Assembly: GCF_049650445.1 (NCBI RefSeq)
Contig: NZ_JBASAD010000016.1
Span: forward strand, 177,417 to 241,416
Direction: 5' to 3'
Length of the DNA stretch: 64,000 nt
Origin: Castellaniella sp049650445
GTDB lineage: Bacteria; Pseudomonadota; Gammaproteobacteria; Burkholderiales; Burkholderiaceae_B
Part shown: positions 23,473-32,631 of the stretch, piece after piece
How positions within the stretch are numbered: position 1 is the first letter of the stretch
Layout of the letters: each line of letters starts with the position of its first letter
The notes under the pieces: model-generated
The model's input: the letters and a program-made list of their open reading frames with translations, nothing else
What the model was told of the DNA's origin: nothing
The model's database searches: none
Made by a program: the position numbers and the translations under genes

Positions 23473-24144
23473 ATGGACATCACCCTCGCGGCCGCCGACG
23501 GCCATACGTTCACCGCCTATCTGTGCGGCCCCGAAGACGCCCGGACCGGCATCGTCGTGCTGCCGGAAATTTTCGGCATCAACGCGCACATTCGCCAGAT
23601 GGCGGACCGCTTCGCGGCGCGGGGCTATCGGGTGATCTGCCCGTCCCTGTTCGATCGGGCGGCAGGCAGCGAACCCGGCCTGCAACTGGGCTACGACCCC
23701 ATGGGCCGCGACCAGGGCCTGGCCCTGCGCAAGACGATCAGCGACGAAGACGCCCTGCTGGACATCGAGGCGGCGGCCGCCGCGCTCGGCGGCCAGTCGG
23801 CCTGTCTGGTGACCGGCTACTGCTGGGGCGGCTATCTGTCCTGGCGCGCGGCCTGCCTGAGCGACACCTTTGCCGCCGCGTCCTGCTGGTACGGCGGGGG
23901 CATTGTGCGCCATTGCCACGACACGCCCCGCATCCCGGTACAGATGCACTTTGGCGGACAGGACGGATCAATCCCGATGTCGGACGTGCAGGCCATCCAG
24001 GCGGCGCAACCCGGCCTGCCGATCCACGTCTATCCAGAGGCCGGCCATGCGTTCGGCCGCGAAGGCACGACAGCCTACCACCCGGCTTCGGCGGCCCTGG
24101 CCTGGGAGCGAACGCTGGCGTTTTTCGCTGATCCCCGCCTCTGA
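23473..24144 (+). CDS. Dienelactone hydrolase family protein
   Basis: A 223-residue alpha/beta hydrolase. The nucleophile elbow is GYCWGG (Cys about residue 118), with the acid in GGQDGSIP and His in AGHAFGRE, matching the Cys-Asp-His triad of dienelactone hydrolases. The segment LPEIFGINAHIRQMADRFAA is the usual DLH signature. DLH opens the lactone ring in chlorocatechol pathways, but many chromosomal members act on other substrates, and no chlorocatechol genes are present here. RBS AAGGA about 10 bases upstream; possibly co-transcribed with mtfA. Confidence 0.92.
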   Translation: MDITLAAADGHTFTAYLCGPEDARTGIVVLPEIFGINAHIRQMADRFAARGYRVICPSLFDRAAGSEPGLQLGYDPMGRDQGLALRKTISDEDALLDIEAAAAALGGQSACLVTGYCWGGYLSWRAACLSDTFAAASCWYGGGIVRHCHDTPRIPVQMHFGGQDGSIPMSDVQAIQAAQPGLPIHVYPEAGHAFGREGTTAYHPASAALAWERTLAFFADPRL

Positions 24145-24153
24145 CGACGAAAA

Positions 24154-24178
24154 CCACTGGCCGATACCGTGGCTTTTT
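24154..24178 (+). terminator. Weak intrinsic terminator after the dienelactone hydrolase gene
   Basis: CCAC(T)GG pairs with CCGTGG around the loop CCGATA with one bulged T, followed by CTTTTT. The stem is only six base pairs. Confidence 0.55.
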
Positions 24179-24365
24179 CGATACACCCAGCCCGGCGCGC
24201 CAGAGCCGATCACGCGCGCGATGAGCAACAAACGTGTGTAGTTGTTCCTGTCACGCAATGAAAGCCGCCCATCCGTAGCTTTTTGAAGCGTCTGTCCCCG
24301 GAGTATTCACAATCCAGCCGCCTGCACGGGCCACAATGGGGTCCCTCGATCCACAGGACAGTCAC

Positions 24366-24680
24366 ATGAAAAAAAGCATCGTTGCGGCAGGCCTGCTCGC
24401 TGGCATATTGATGGCGGGACCGACTGCTCATGCGGGCGACGTGGACGTCGGCATTTCCATCGGCATCCCCGGCGTCGTCTGGGGCGGGCCCGCCTACTAT
24501 CCGCCTCCGCCGCCTCACTATTACCGCCCGCGCGTCGTCGTGGTGCCCGAGCCTGTTTATGGACCCGGCCCCGGCTACTATCGCCAGGGCTGGAGGGACC
24601 GGGAACGCTACGAGCGCCACCAGCGCAAACAGTGGAAGAAATATATGAAACATCACAGAGGCCACGACTGGGACGATTAA
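24366..24680 (+). CDS. Small secreted Pro/Tyr-rich protein
   Basis: 104 residues from ATG 24366. A classical signal peptide (MKKSIVAAGLLAGILMAG) is cut after AHA. The mature protein starts GDVDVGISIGIPGVVWGG, continues with a proline/tyrosine stretch (YYPPPPPHYYRPR) and ends in a basic, His-rich tail (ERHQRKQWKKYMKHHRGHD). Such short periplasmic proteins are widespread in Burkholderiales without known function; metal or envelope binding is conceivable from the His content only. It has its own terminator. Confidence 0.85.
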   Translation: MKKSIVAAGLLAGILMAGPTAHAGDVDVGISIGIPGVVWGGPAYYPPPPPHYYRPRVVVVPEPVYGPGPGYYRQGWRDRERYERHQRKQWKKYMKHHRGHDWDD

Positions 24681-24719
24681 GCCCCAGCCTCGTCCCGCTT
24701 CCGGAGAGACCCTTCCTGG

Positions 24720-24760
24720 ACGCGGCGCGCGCAAGCAATGCGCCGCCGCGTCTTTTTTTT
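24720..24760 (+). terminator. Intrinsic terminator with eight T residues
   Basis: The stem ACGCGGCG (24720-24727) pairs with CGCCGCGT (24744-24751), followed by CTTTTTTTT (24752-24760). It terminates the secreted-protein gene. Confidence 0.88.
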
Positions 24761-24801
24761 ATCGACTGAAAGCGGAACCCAAAGCGGGCTTGGCCGCGCG
24801 C

Positions 24802-25665
24802 CTACTGCGTCAGCACGCCGTCCCGGTAATCGCGCATGGCCTGCTCGATTTCCTCGGTCGTGTTCATGACGAAGGGGCCGTACTGGACGACAGGCTCGTT
24901 CAGAGGCTTGCCGGCCAGCAGCAGCACCCGCACAGCATCGGCATCATCCTGCGTCGGCGCAATATGCAGGGTCTCGCCCTGCGCGCCGAACCAGACCGTA
25001 TGCCCGGCCTCGACGGCCTGCCCCTCGGCGTCCAGCCTGCCCTCGAAGACGTACACCAGCGCCTGATGCGTGGCCGGGACCGGAATGTCCACGGCCTGCC
25101 CCGCCATGACGCGAATGTCGGCGATCAGCGGCTGGGTGGCGGGATTCGCCTGCCCCGGTCCCTGCAACGGACAGGTCGCCCAGGGAATGGTGCCGGCGAT
25201 CAGCTTGATGAAGCCGCCTTCGGGCAATTCGGCCACGGCCAGCGAGTCGGCCGGGATGTCGCGGTAATGCGCGGGCTGCATCTTGTCGGCCGCCGGCAGG
25301 TTCAGCCAGATCTGGAAACCGCGCAGCAAGCCGTTTTCCTGCTGGGGCATTTCTTCGTGGATGATGCCGCGCCCGGCGGTCATCCACTGCACGCCGCCGG
25401 CCTTCAGATCGCCCTCGTTGCCCAGGTGGTCACGATGGCGCATGTGGCCGTCGACGATGTAGGTCACCGTCTCGAAGCCGCGATGCGGATGCGGTGGAAA
25501 GCCGGCGATGTAATCGTCCGGGTTGTCGGACGAGAAAGCGTCCAGCATCAGGAAGGGGTCCATGCGGAACTGCCGCTGGTGTCCCAGGGCGCGCAGCAGG
25601 CGCACGCCCGCGCCATCCTCGGCGGGTTGGGCGGGCAGAATGCGGGTGACGGCTCGATGCGTCAT
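24802..25665 (-). CDS. Pirin family protein
   Basis: A 287-residue bicupin. Metal-binding motifs are in the N-terminal cupin: FPPHPHRGFETVTYIVDGHM (His pair), HRDH and HEEMPQ. A C-terminal cupin follows with a conserved AGKPLNEPVVQYGPFVMNT end. Bacterial pirins are variously quercetinases or regulators; the substrate is not defined here. Its stop lies 56 bp from the secreted protein's terminator, and lipA is 56 bp upstream on the same strand. Confidence 0.95.
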   Translation of the reverse strand: MTHRAVTRILPAQPAEDGAGVRLLRALGHQRQFRMDPFLMLDAFSSDNPDDYIAGFPPHPHRGFETVTYIVDGHMRHRDHLGNEGDLKAGGVQWMTAGRGIIHEEMPQQENGLLRGFQIWLNLPAADKMQPAHYRDIPADSLAVAELPEGGFIKLIAGTIPWATCPLQGPGQANPATQPLIADIRVMAGQAVDIPVPATHQALVYVFEGRLDAEGQAVEAGHTVWFGAQGETLHIAPTQDDADAVRVLLLAGKPLNEPVVQYGPFVMNTTEEIEQAMRDYRDGVLTQ

Positions 25666-25721
25666 GATGGGCTCCTTGGGGGATCGGCCGGGAGCCGACG
25701 CCCCCGCCGCGGGCCTGCGGT

Positions 25722-26708
25722 TCAGAGCCCGACGTTGTCCTTTTCCAGCACCTGTTCGGCGCGGTAGCTGGACCGCACCAGCGCACCGGACACGACCTCG
25801 CGGAAGCCCTTGGACAGACCCAGATCACGGTAGGCGCGGAATTCGTCGGGCGTGACGAAACGGCGCACCGGCAGGTGATTGGCCGTGGGCCGCATGTATT
25901 GGCCGAAGGTCAGGATATCGACGTTGGCGGCGCGGATGTCGTCCATCGCCTGCTCGATTTCGTCGTCGGTCTCGCCCAGGCCCAGCATGATGCTGGTCTT
26001 GGTCAGGGTGTGCGGCGCGTAGGCCTTGGCGTGCGCCAGCACGTCCAGGGTCTGGCGATAGCCGGCGCGGGCGTCGCGCACGACGTGCGTCAGGCGTTCG
26101 ACTGTTTCGACGTTCTGGGCAAAGGTGATCAGGCCGGCGTCCAGGATCTTTTCCACACAACCGTGATCGCCCTTGAAATCGGGGGTCAGGGCCTCGACGG
26201 CCGTCCGCGGCGAACGTTCGTGAATGGCGCGGATACAGGCGGCGTAGTGGCCCGCCCCGCCGTCGATCAGGTCATCGCGGTCGACCGAGGTCAGCACCAC
26301 GTATTTAAGCTGCATCAGCGCCACCGCGTCGGCGACGCTGGCGGGTTCGTCGTGGTCCAGCCAGCCATGGGGATTGCCGGTGCTGACGGCGCAGAACTTG
26401 CAGGCCCGCGTACAGACCGAACCCATCAGCATCAGGGTCGCCGTGCCCCGCCCCCAGCATTCGGCGATGTTGGGACATTTGGATTCGGCGCAGACCGTGT
26501 TCAGCTTGTGCGTCTGGACGATCTCGCGGACCTCCTGATATCGCGCCCCCGCCGGGACGCGCACCCGCAGCCAGGACGGCTTGGGCGCGGAATCGGGGAT
26601 CTCGGTGAGGTCGCTGGGGCGCATGCCGTCCTTGACGGCCTTGGTGCCCTGCGGACTGATGAATTTGGCTCCCGAACGGGCGCGGATGATGGGGACTTCG
26701 GTCGTCAT
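25722..26708 (-). CDS. lipA: Lipoyl synthase LipA
   Basis: A 328-residue radical-SAM enzyme inserting two sulfurs into protein-bound octanoyl groups. Start at ATG 26708 (MTTEVPIIRARSGAKF); 39 upstream codons are not similar to the family. The auxiliary cluster motif is CAESKCPNIAECW (three Cys) and the SAM-cluster motif is CTRACKFC. A C-terminal serine of the auxiliary cluster is in the GALVRSSYRAE region. Unlike many Burkholderiales, no lipB is adjacent, so octanoylation must be encoded elsewhere. Length is normal. Confidence 0.97.
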   Translation of the reverse strand: MTTEVPIIRARSGAKFISPQGTKAVKDGMRPSDLTEIPDSAPKPSWLRVRVPAGARYQEVREIVQTHKLNTVCAESKCPNIAECWGRGTATLMLMGSVCTRACKFCAVSTGNPHGWLDHDEPASVADAVALMQLKYVVLTSVDRDDLIDGGAGHYAACIRAIHERSPRTAVEALTPDFKGDHGCVEKILDAGLITFAQNVETVERLTHVVRDARAGYRQTLDVLAHAKAYAPHTLTKTSIMLGLGETDDEIEQAMDDIRAANVDILTFGQYMRPTANHLPVRRFVTPDEFRAYRDLGLSKGFREVVSGALVRSSYRAEQVLEKDNVGL

Positions 26709-26879
26709 GGAAAACCTGCGGGAAATAGTCGAAAACGGGCACTCGTCACCCCCGGCGAGCGCCTGTGCGGATAGTACCACGCGCCCCCGGGCACACCGTC
26801 CCGCCCGACCTGGCGACGGGGTCATCGATCGATATACAGACTATTTCGCGACACCGCACCGCCCGGTATACTCCCCGCC

Positions 26880-28460
26880 ATGCTGCCGGCCGCCCCCCCA
26901 AAGATCCCCCTGCTCGCCCGCCCGCCGGGCGCCGCCCTGGTGCTGCTGTGCCTGCTGGGCATGGTCACGCTCTGGACGACGCTGTGCGCCCTCAGCCATA
27001 CCGCCCCCGACCTGGACGGCATGGAAGAACTCGTCTGGGCGGCCAGCCTGGAACTGGGCTACACCAAGCATCCGCCTCTGCCCTCCTGGTTCATGCACCT
27101 GGCCACGGAACTGCTGGGCCGTCCGGTGTGGCTGCCTTTCCTGATGGGGCAGATATTCTCGGCCCTGGGACTGTGGTTCGTGTGGAAGCTGGGCCGCGAG
27201 ATCACCACGCCGCACCGGGCGCTGATCGCCACGCTGCTGGTTTCGGTGACCGCCTATTTCTCGCTGCGCGGCACGATCTACAACCACAACACGGCCCAGC
27301 TCTGGTCGATCACCGCCTCGATCTGGCTGTTCCACCGGGCGCTGCGAGGCGGCCGGATGCGCGACTGGGCGCTGCTGGGCGCAGTCGGCGGCCTGGCGAT
27401 GCTGACCAAATACAGCGCCCTGATCCAGTTCGCCGCCTTCTTCCTGTACGCGCTGCGCTGCGGCGCACTGCGCCGCCCGGACGTCTGGCGTGGCATCGCC
27501 GTCGCAACGGCGGCGTTTCTGATCGTGCTCGGCCCGCACCTGTGGTGGCTGGATCAGCATGACTTCGAACCGCTGCGCTACGCCGACGCGTCATTGGCTG
27601 CGGGCGGGCGGCTGGCCGCCCTGAAAGACTTGCTGGACTTCACCCTGGACCAGGCCGGACGGCTGGCACCCATGGTGCTGGCGCTGGCCGCCTGGACGCT
27701 GTGGCGCAAGCGCCGAAGCGATCGCGCGCCCGGCCACGCGGCCAACGACGAACAGTTCGCGGGGCCCGCCGCCGCCCCGCGCTACTGGTTCGACCTGGCG
27801 CCTGAGGACCGGCGCTTCCTGCTGTGGGTCGGCCTGGCGCCTTTTCTCAGCACGGTGCTGATCTCGGTGGTGCTGGGCTCGCGGCTGGAGGCTTCCTGGG
27901 GCAGCACCTTCTTCGTGCTGTTCGGCTTCTACGGACTGGGCTGGCTGCGCGGCCCCGAGACGGTGCAACTGCGACGCGTCCTGATCCTGACGATCGCGCT
28001 GCATGTCCTGATGGCCGTCGGCTATGCCGCCGCCCGAGGCCCGATCGCGCAGATGACGGGCCACGCCTCTCGCTCCACCTACCCCGGGCCGGCACTGGCC
28101 GCGCAGGCGCTGCGGCACTGGCAAGACCACCAGCCCGGGCGGCCCCTGCGCGTCGTGGTCTCGAATACCTGGATGGGCGGCAACATCGCCGTGCACGTCG
28201 GCCCTGACACCCGGGTCTGGATCGACGCCAGCGACGAGCAGTCCCCCTGGTTCGCTCCGGGGACGGCCCTGCGCTGCGGCGCGCTGATCGCCTACAGCGA
28301 ACGGGGACGCGCCACGCCGGCGCCGGCCGTGCAGGCCTTATATGACGCAGCGCCCTGGAAAGGCGTAGATGCGGTGCCCTGGTCCGGCCCCAAGGGCAAA
28401 GTGATCGATCTGCACTGGGCGGTGCTGCCCGCCACGCCCGATTGCCTGAAGGGCGATTAG
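26880..28460 (+). CDS. GT39/ArnT-like membrane glycosyltransferase
   Basis: A 526-residue polytopic protein with about 10-12 hydrophobic segments, of the PMT/ArnT (dolichyl- or undecaprenyl-phosphate sugar-dependent) superfamily. The first periplasmic loop has the acidic pair DLDGMEELVWAASLELGY followed by TKHPPLPSW, the family's substrate-site signature. A soluble C-terminal part follows (LRVVVSNTWMGGNIAVHVGP). It would transfer a lipid-linked sugar onto lipid A, a glycan or a protein. No partner transferase is nearby and the acceptor is unknown. A second distant family member lies at 48680. Confidence 0.87.
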   Translation: MLPAAPPKIPLLARPPGAALVLLCLLGMVTLWTTLCALSHTAPDLDGMEELVWAASLELGYTKHPPLPSWFMHLATELLGRPVWLPFLMGQIFSALGLWFVWKLGREITTPHRALIATLLVSVTAYFSLRGTIYNHNTAQLWSITASIWLFHRALRGGRMRDWALLGAVGGLAMLTKYSALIQFAAFFLYALRCGALRRPDVWRGIAVATAAFLIVLGPHLWWLDQHDFEPLRYADASLAAGGRLAALKDLLDFTLDQAGRLAPMVLALAAWTLWRKRRSDRAPGHAANDEQFAGPAAAPRYWFDLAPEDRRFLLWVGLAPFLSTVLISVVLGSRLEASWGSTFFVLFGFYGLGWLRGPETVQLRRVLILTIALHVLMAVGYAAARGPIAQMTGHASRSTYPGPALAAQALRHWQDHQPGRPLRVVVSNTWMGGNIAVHVGPDTRVWIDASDEQSPWFAPGTALRCGALIAYSERGRATPAPAVQALYDAAPWKGVDAVPWSGPKGKVIDLHWAVLPATPDCLKGD

Positions 28461-28484
28461 GCTTGGGGGTTGATCAGGCCTGGG

Positions 28485-30650
28485 CTAGTGAGCGGCGGGC
28501 CTGGCGGACTGGGCACCCGGGCGCAGGTCGGTGCCATTGGCCAGCAGCGGCTCGAAATCGATCGGCGCCAGCGGCCGGGCGAACAGATACCCCTGGCCGT
28601 AATCACAGCCGGCGGCGGCCAGCAGCGCGTATTGTTCGCGCGATTCGATGCCTTCGGCCACTACGCGCAGGCCCAGCTTGTGCGCCAGCAGGATGACCGC
28701 CTCGCACAGGGCCAGGTCAGGACCATCCGAACTGAGATTGGCCACGAAGGACTGGTCGATCTTGAGAAAATCGATGTTGAACTTGCGCAGATAGGACAGC
28801 GAAGAATAGCCGGTGCCGAAGTCGTCCAGCGCGACCTGCATGCCGGCATCGCGGAAGGCATCCAACTGGCGCTGGATGCGTTCGTCGCCGGAATCGATCA
28901 ACAGGCCTTCGGTGATTTCGATGATGACCTGACGCGGCGACAGGCCCAGGGTATCCAGGTGGCTGCGCCAGAAGGCGTGATCCAGGCCCTCGTGGCGCAA
29001 CTGGGCCGGAGAAATATTGACGCTGACCTGCATGTCCAGCCCGTACTGACGACGCCATTCGGCGACCTGGCGGGTGGCCTCGCAAAAGACCCAGTCCCCG
29101 ATGGGGCGGATGATGCCGGTTTCCTCGGCCAGGGGAATGAATTCGCTGGGCGACACCAGGCCCCGGACCGGATGATGCCAGCGCAGCAGCGTCTCGGCCT
29201 TGATGATGCGGCCGCTGTTCAGATCGACGATGGGCTGATAATCCAGCGAGAACTGGTTCTGGCCCAGCGCCAGATGCAGATCGTTGACCAGCCGCATGCG
29301 GGTCTGGGCCTGTTCCTGCATCGACAGCGTGAAATAGCAACTGCGGTTGCGACCCTCGGCCTTGGCGGCGTACATGGCCTGGTCGGCGTTGTTCAACAGG
29401 GCTTCCGCGTCGGCGGCGTCATCCGGATAAAAAGTGATGCCGATGCTGGTGGAGATGAAGACGGTTTCGACCCCCAGGCGGAAGGGCTCGGCCAGCCGGC
29501 GCAGGATGTTGCGGGTCAGGCGTTCGACATCACGCGGTTCGCGGATGTCGTCCAGAAGGACCGTGAATTCGTCGCCGCCCAGCCGGGCCACGGTATCACT
29601 CTGGCGCACGCAGCCGCCAAGCCGCCGGGCGGCTTCCTTCAGCAGTTCGTCGCCCATGGCGTGACCCAGGGTATCGTTGATTTCCTTGAAGCGGTCCAGG
29701 TCCAGGAACAGCAACCCCGTGCGGCTGCCGGTGCGCCGGGATTTACGGATGCTCTGTTCCAGGCGATCGTGAAACATCTGCCGGTTGGGCAGATCGGTCA
29801 GGCGGTCGAAGTTGGCCTGCTTCCAGATGATGGCCTCGGCCTGCTTGATCTCGGCGATATTGGAAAAGATCATCACCCGGCGATGGACCTCGTCATCCGC
29901 GCCATAGGACGTGTTGATGCTGAGCCATTCAGGGTAAAGCTCGCCATTGGCGTGCTGGCCCCAGTGTTCGCCCTGCCAACTGCCGGTTTCCATCACCGTG
30001 CGCCACATGGTCCGGTAGAACTCGCGGTCGTGGCAGGGAGAATTCAGGCAGCGGACGTGGCGGCCGATGACTTCGGATTCAGGACGTCCCCGCAGTTTCA
30101 CGAACGCCGGGTTGACGTCCAGGATGAAGCCCTTGGGGTCCAGCACCAGCATGCCCTCGCTGGTGCTGCGGTAGACCAGCGAGGCCAGTTCAGCCTGGCG
30201 GTCGATGTCGGGCAGGCCCGGCCGGCGCAGGCGCATGACGTACAAGTGGCTGTGGCCAGTAGGCGACGGGATGTGCGTGGCGGCGCCCGCCAGCATCAGG
30301 GGCTGGCGCTGCCGGTCCAGGCCCGGACCGCGCCACGGCAGGGTATTGCGCGTGCCGGACTGGCGCAGCCGCTGATTGATGTCGCCCACATCGGGCAGCA
30401 GGGCCTCGACGCCGAGTCCGATGGCCGTGCCCCTGCGGTAGCCGAACAGGCGCTCGGCGCTGCGGTTCATGTAGACGATGGCGCCGTGCGTGTCCGTCGC
30501 CAGGAAGGCATCCTGCGAGTAGTCTCCCAGCCGGATCAGGGCCAGGATGTGGGAACGGTCGGTGTGATCGGACGATAGCAATACATCGACGTCCGGACCG
30601 GGTTCCTGGATATAGAGAGGGATGGGAGATTTGAGCAGGGGAAACATCAC
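28485..30650 (-). CDS. PAS-PAS-GGDEF-EAL cyclic-di-GMP protein
   Basis: 721 residues. Two PAS-like sensory segments come first (about 45-120 and 160-290, with HGAIVYMNRSAERLFGY and PKGFILDVNPAFVKLRG). A GGDEF domain follows with the intact active-site motif ARLGGDEF and an upstream inhibitory RxxD (RQSD) five residues before it. The EAL domain has ETL in place of EAL (KAETLLRWHHP) but keeps EITEG and DDFGTGYSSL. It is therefore predicted to be able to make, and possibly break, c-di-GMP. No TM segment is seen, so it is cytosolic. It is a single gene. Confidence 0.94.
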   Translation of the reverse strand: MMFPLLKSPIPLYIQEPGPDVDVLLSSDHTDRSHILALIRLGDYSQDAFLATDTHGAIVYMNRSAERLFGYRRGTAIGLGVEALLPDVGDINQRLRQSGTRNTLPWRGPGLDRQRQPLMLAGAATHIPSPTGHSHLYVMRLRRPGLPDIDRQAELASLVYRSTSEGMLVLDPKGFILDVNPAFVKLRGRPESEVIGRHVRCLNSPCHDREFYRTMWRTVMETGSWQGEHWGQHANGELYPEWLSINTSYGADDEVHRRVMIFSNIAEIKQAEAIIWKQANFDRLTDLPNRQMFHDRLEQSIRKSRRTGSRTGLLFLDLDRFKEINDTLGHAMGDELLKEAARRLGGCVRQSDTVARLGGDEFTVLLDDIREPRDVERLTRNILRRLAEPFRLGVETVFISTSIGITFYPDDAADAEALLNNADQAMYAAKAEGRNRSCYFTLSMQEQAQTRMRLVNDLHLALGQNQFSLDYQPIVDLNSGRIIKAETLLRWHHPVRGLVSPSEFIPLAEETGIIRPIGDWVFCEATRQVAEWRRQYGLDMQVSVNISPAQLRHEGLDHAFWRSHLDTLGLSPRQVIIEITEGLLIDSGDERIQRQLDAFRDAGMQVALDDFGTGYSSLSYLRKFNIDFLKIDQSFVANLSSDGPDLALCEAVILLAHKLGLRVVAEGIESREQYALLAAAGCDYGQGYLFARPLAPIDFEPLLANGTDLRPGAQSARPAAH

Positions 30651-30846
30651 ACGAGCAGGAGTGGATGTGCGTCAGTCGTCACAATAAAGTCCGCTGAAAA
30701 ACCTGCGACTTTTCGATTTTTAACACATCGGTAACCTTGGTCACCATGGGTATTATCCATGAGACCTGCCGCGCGCGCAGGCCACTCCATCCGCCCGGCA
30801 TGGTTTTACGGGCCAGGAAGGCCGCCTCTGGCCGGGCCGGCGGCGA

Positions 30847-31494
30847 TCAGGGAGCTTCGCCGAAGTATTCCTTGAACCGATGTCCCAGCTTGCGCGCCTT
30901 GGTGCGCAGATATTGCTCGTTGTAGGGATTGCGGTTGACCTGCAACGGTATGCGCTCGGCGACCGTGATGCCCAGATCCGCCAGCACGCGCTCCTTGCGC
31001 GGGTTGTTGGTCATCAGCCGCACGCTGCGAATGCCGAAATGATCCAGCATGGGGCGGCACAGGTCGTAGCGGCGCAGGTCGGCGGGAAAGCCCAGACGTT
31101 CATTGGCTTCGACCGTGTCGGCACCCTCGTCCTGCAACTGATAGGCACGGATCTTGTTCAGCAAACCGATGCCCCGGCCCTCCTGGCGCAGGTACATGAT
31201 GATGCCCCGGCCCTCCTCCGCAATGCGCTGCAGAGCGGCCTCCAGTTGGGCGCCGCAATCGCAGCGCTGGCTGAACAGAGCGTCGCCCGTCAGGCATTCG
31301 GAATGGATGCGCGCCAGCACGGGCTCGTCTCCGAACGGCTCGCCCAGCGTCAGGGCCACGTGTTCCTTGCCCGTGGCGGGCTCGGCAAAAGCGTGAATCC
31401 GGAAGACGGCCCAGGGCATGGGCAACTGGCTGGAAGCGACATACTGCAGGATGCCGCCATCCGCGACAGGCGCGGAACCGGAGGGGGTGGACAT
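30847..31494 (-). CDS. ribA: GTP cyclohydrolase II (RibA)
   Basis: 215 residues from ATG 31494 (MSTPSGSAPVADGG). It catalyses the first step of riboflavin synthesis, GTP to 2,5-diamino-6-ribosylamino-pyrimidinone 5'-phosphate. The zinc site is ECLTGDALFSQRCDCG (three Cys). The catalytic YLRQEGRGIGLLNKIRAYQ and the C-terminal MTNNPRKERVL are present. It is a stand-alone GCHII without the DHBP-synthase domain. The 196 bases downstream (30651-30846) hold no gene. Confidence 0.96.
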   Translation of the reverse strand: MSTPSGSAPVADGGILQYVASSQLPMPWAVFRIHAFAEPATGKEHVALTLGEPFGDEPVLARIHSECLTGDALFSQRCDCGAQLEAALQRIAEEGRGIIMYLRQEGRGIGLLNKIRAYQLQDEGADTVEANERLGFPADLRRYDLCRPMLDHFGIRSVRLMTNNPRKERVLADLGITVAERIPLQVNRNPYNEQYLRTKARKLGHRFKEYFGEAP

Positions 31495-31607
31495 GGAGAA
31501 TGCGTCATGGAGGGAATGAAACGGGCTATAGATTAACACCCCGGCCGCGCGCCTTAAACTACACCGCTTGCCGGGACCCCGCGACATCCAACGACACGAC
31601 CGCCGCC

Positions 31608-32483
31608 ATGAACGCATTCCTGTATCTGCTGACCGTACTGATCTGGGGCACCACCTGGATCGCCATCAAACTGCAACTGGGCATCGTCGCCATTCCGGTG
31701 TCGATCTTCTACCGCTTCGGACTGGCCTCGGCGATTCTGCTGGGCGCCTTGATCATGCTGGGCCGCCTGCAGCGGCTGGACCGGCGCGGCCACCTGCTGT
31801 GCCTGGGCCAGGGCCTGTGTCTGTTCTGCCTGAACTTCCTGTGTTTCTACAGCGCCACACAGTGGATTTCCAGCGGCCTGGTGTCGGTGGTTTTCTCCGC
31901 AGCCACCCTGTGGAACGCACTCAATGCACGCCTGTGGTTCGGCACCCGCATCACGCCACGCGTCATGCTGGGCGGCGCCTTTGGCCTGGCCGGCCTGGCG
32001 CTGCTGTTCTGGCCCGAACTGGCAGGCCAGGCCGCCACGCTGGAAACCCTGCTGGGCCTGGGCCTGGCGCTGCTGGGCACGCTGTGCTTTTCCACCGGCA
32101 ACATGCTGTCGTCGGCCCAGCAGCGCGCCGGCATCGGCCCGCTGACGGGCAATGCCTACAGCATGCTGTATGGATCGCTGATCCTGCTGGCGGGCTGCCT
32201 GCTGACGGGCCAGCCCTTCGATTTCGACCCTTCGCCAGCCTATGTGGGGGCGCTGCTGTACCTGGCGGTTTTCGGTTCCGTCGTGGGCTTCACCGCCTAC
32301 CTGACCCTGGTGGGCCGCATCGGCCCGGTGCGCACGGCCTACTGCACGGTGCTGTTCCCGGTGGTGGCACTGAGCATTTCCTCGGTGGCCGAAGGGTATC
32401 GATGGACGCCCTATGCCGTCGCAGGACTGGCGCTCGTCATCCTGGGCAATGTGCTGGTGTTCGCGCGGCGGGCGGCCAAGTAA
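31608..32483 (+). CDS. EamA-family drug/metabolite transporter
   Basis: 291 residues from ATG 31608 (MNAFLYLLTVLIWGTTWIAI), ten hydrophobic segments in two EamA repeats, RhaT/YdcZ-like DMT superfamily. Typical motifs are FYRFGLASAILLGAL in the first repeat, AYLTLVGRIGPVRTAYCTVL near the end, and a basic C-terminus (FARRAAK). The substrate is unknown. It is divergent from ribA; a link to flavin export is possible but unsupported. Confidence 0.9.
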   Translation: MNAFLYLLTVLIWGTTWIAIKLQLGIVAIPVSIFYRFGLASAILLGALIMLGRLQRLDRRGHLLCLGQGLCLFCLNFLCFYSATQWISSGLVSVVFSAATLWNALNARLWFGTRITPRVMLGGAFGLAGLALLFWPELAGQAATLETLLGLGLALLGTLCFSTGNMLSSAQQRAGIGPLTGNAYSMLYGSLILLAGCLLTGQPFDFDPSPAYVGALLYLAVFGSVVGFTAYLTLVGRIGPVRTAYCTVLFPVVALSISSVAEGYRWTPYAVAGLALVILGNVLVFARRAAK

Positions 32484-32554
32484 ACAGCGCAAAAAAACCC
32501 GGGATTTCGGTCTTCGCCCACGTCGCGGCCTGCATGCCGCTCCGATTCGCTAGG

Positions 32555-32584
32555 CATGAAATGATCCGCAGGGATCATTTCATG
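32555..32584. terminator. Perfect 13-bp hairpin between convergent EamA and livF
   Basis: CATGAAATGATCC, loop GCAG, exact complement. There is no U-tract on either strand. A second GC hairpin (GCCCGG-CAGA-CCGGGC, 32606-32621) lies closer to livF. Together they could terminate both converging transcripts, or the first may be a protein-binding dyad. Confidence 0.5.
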
Positions 32585-32631
32585 TCCGACCTCATCCCGG
32601 GAATCGCCCGGCAGACCGGGCACGAATCAGG

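Noticed and set aside
28470..30578. 702-codon plus-strand open frame antisense to the PAS-GGDEF-EAL gene
   Set aside because: It is the complement-frame shadow of a real multi-domain protein; it shows no family motifs and no ribosome binding site.
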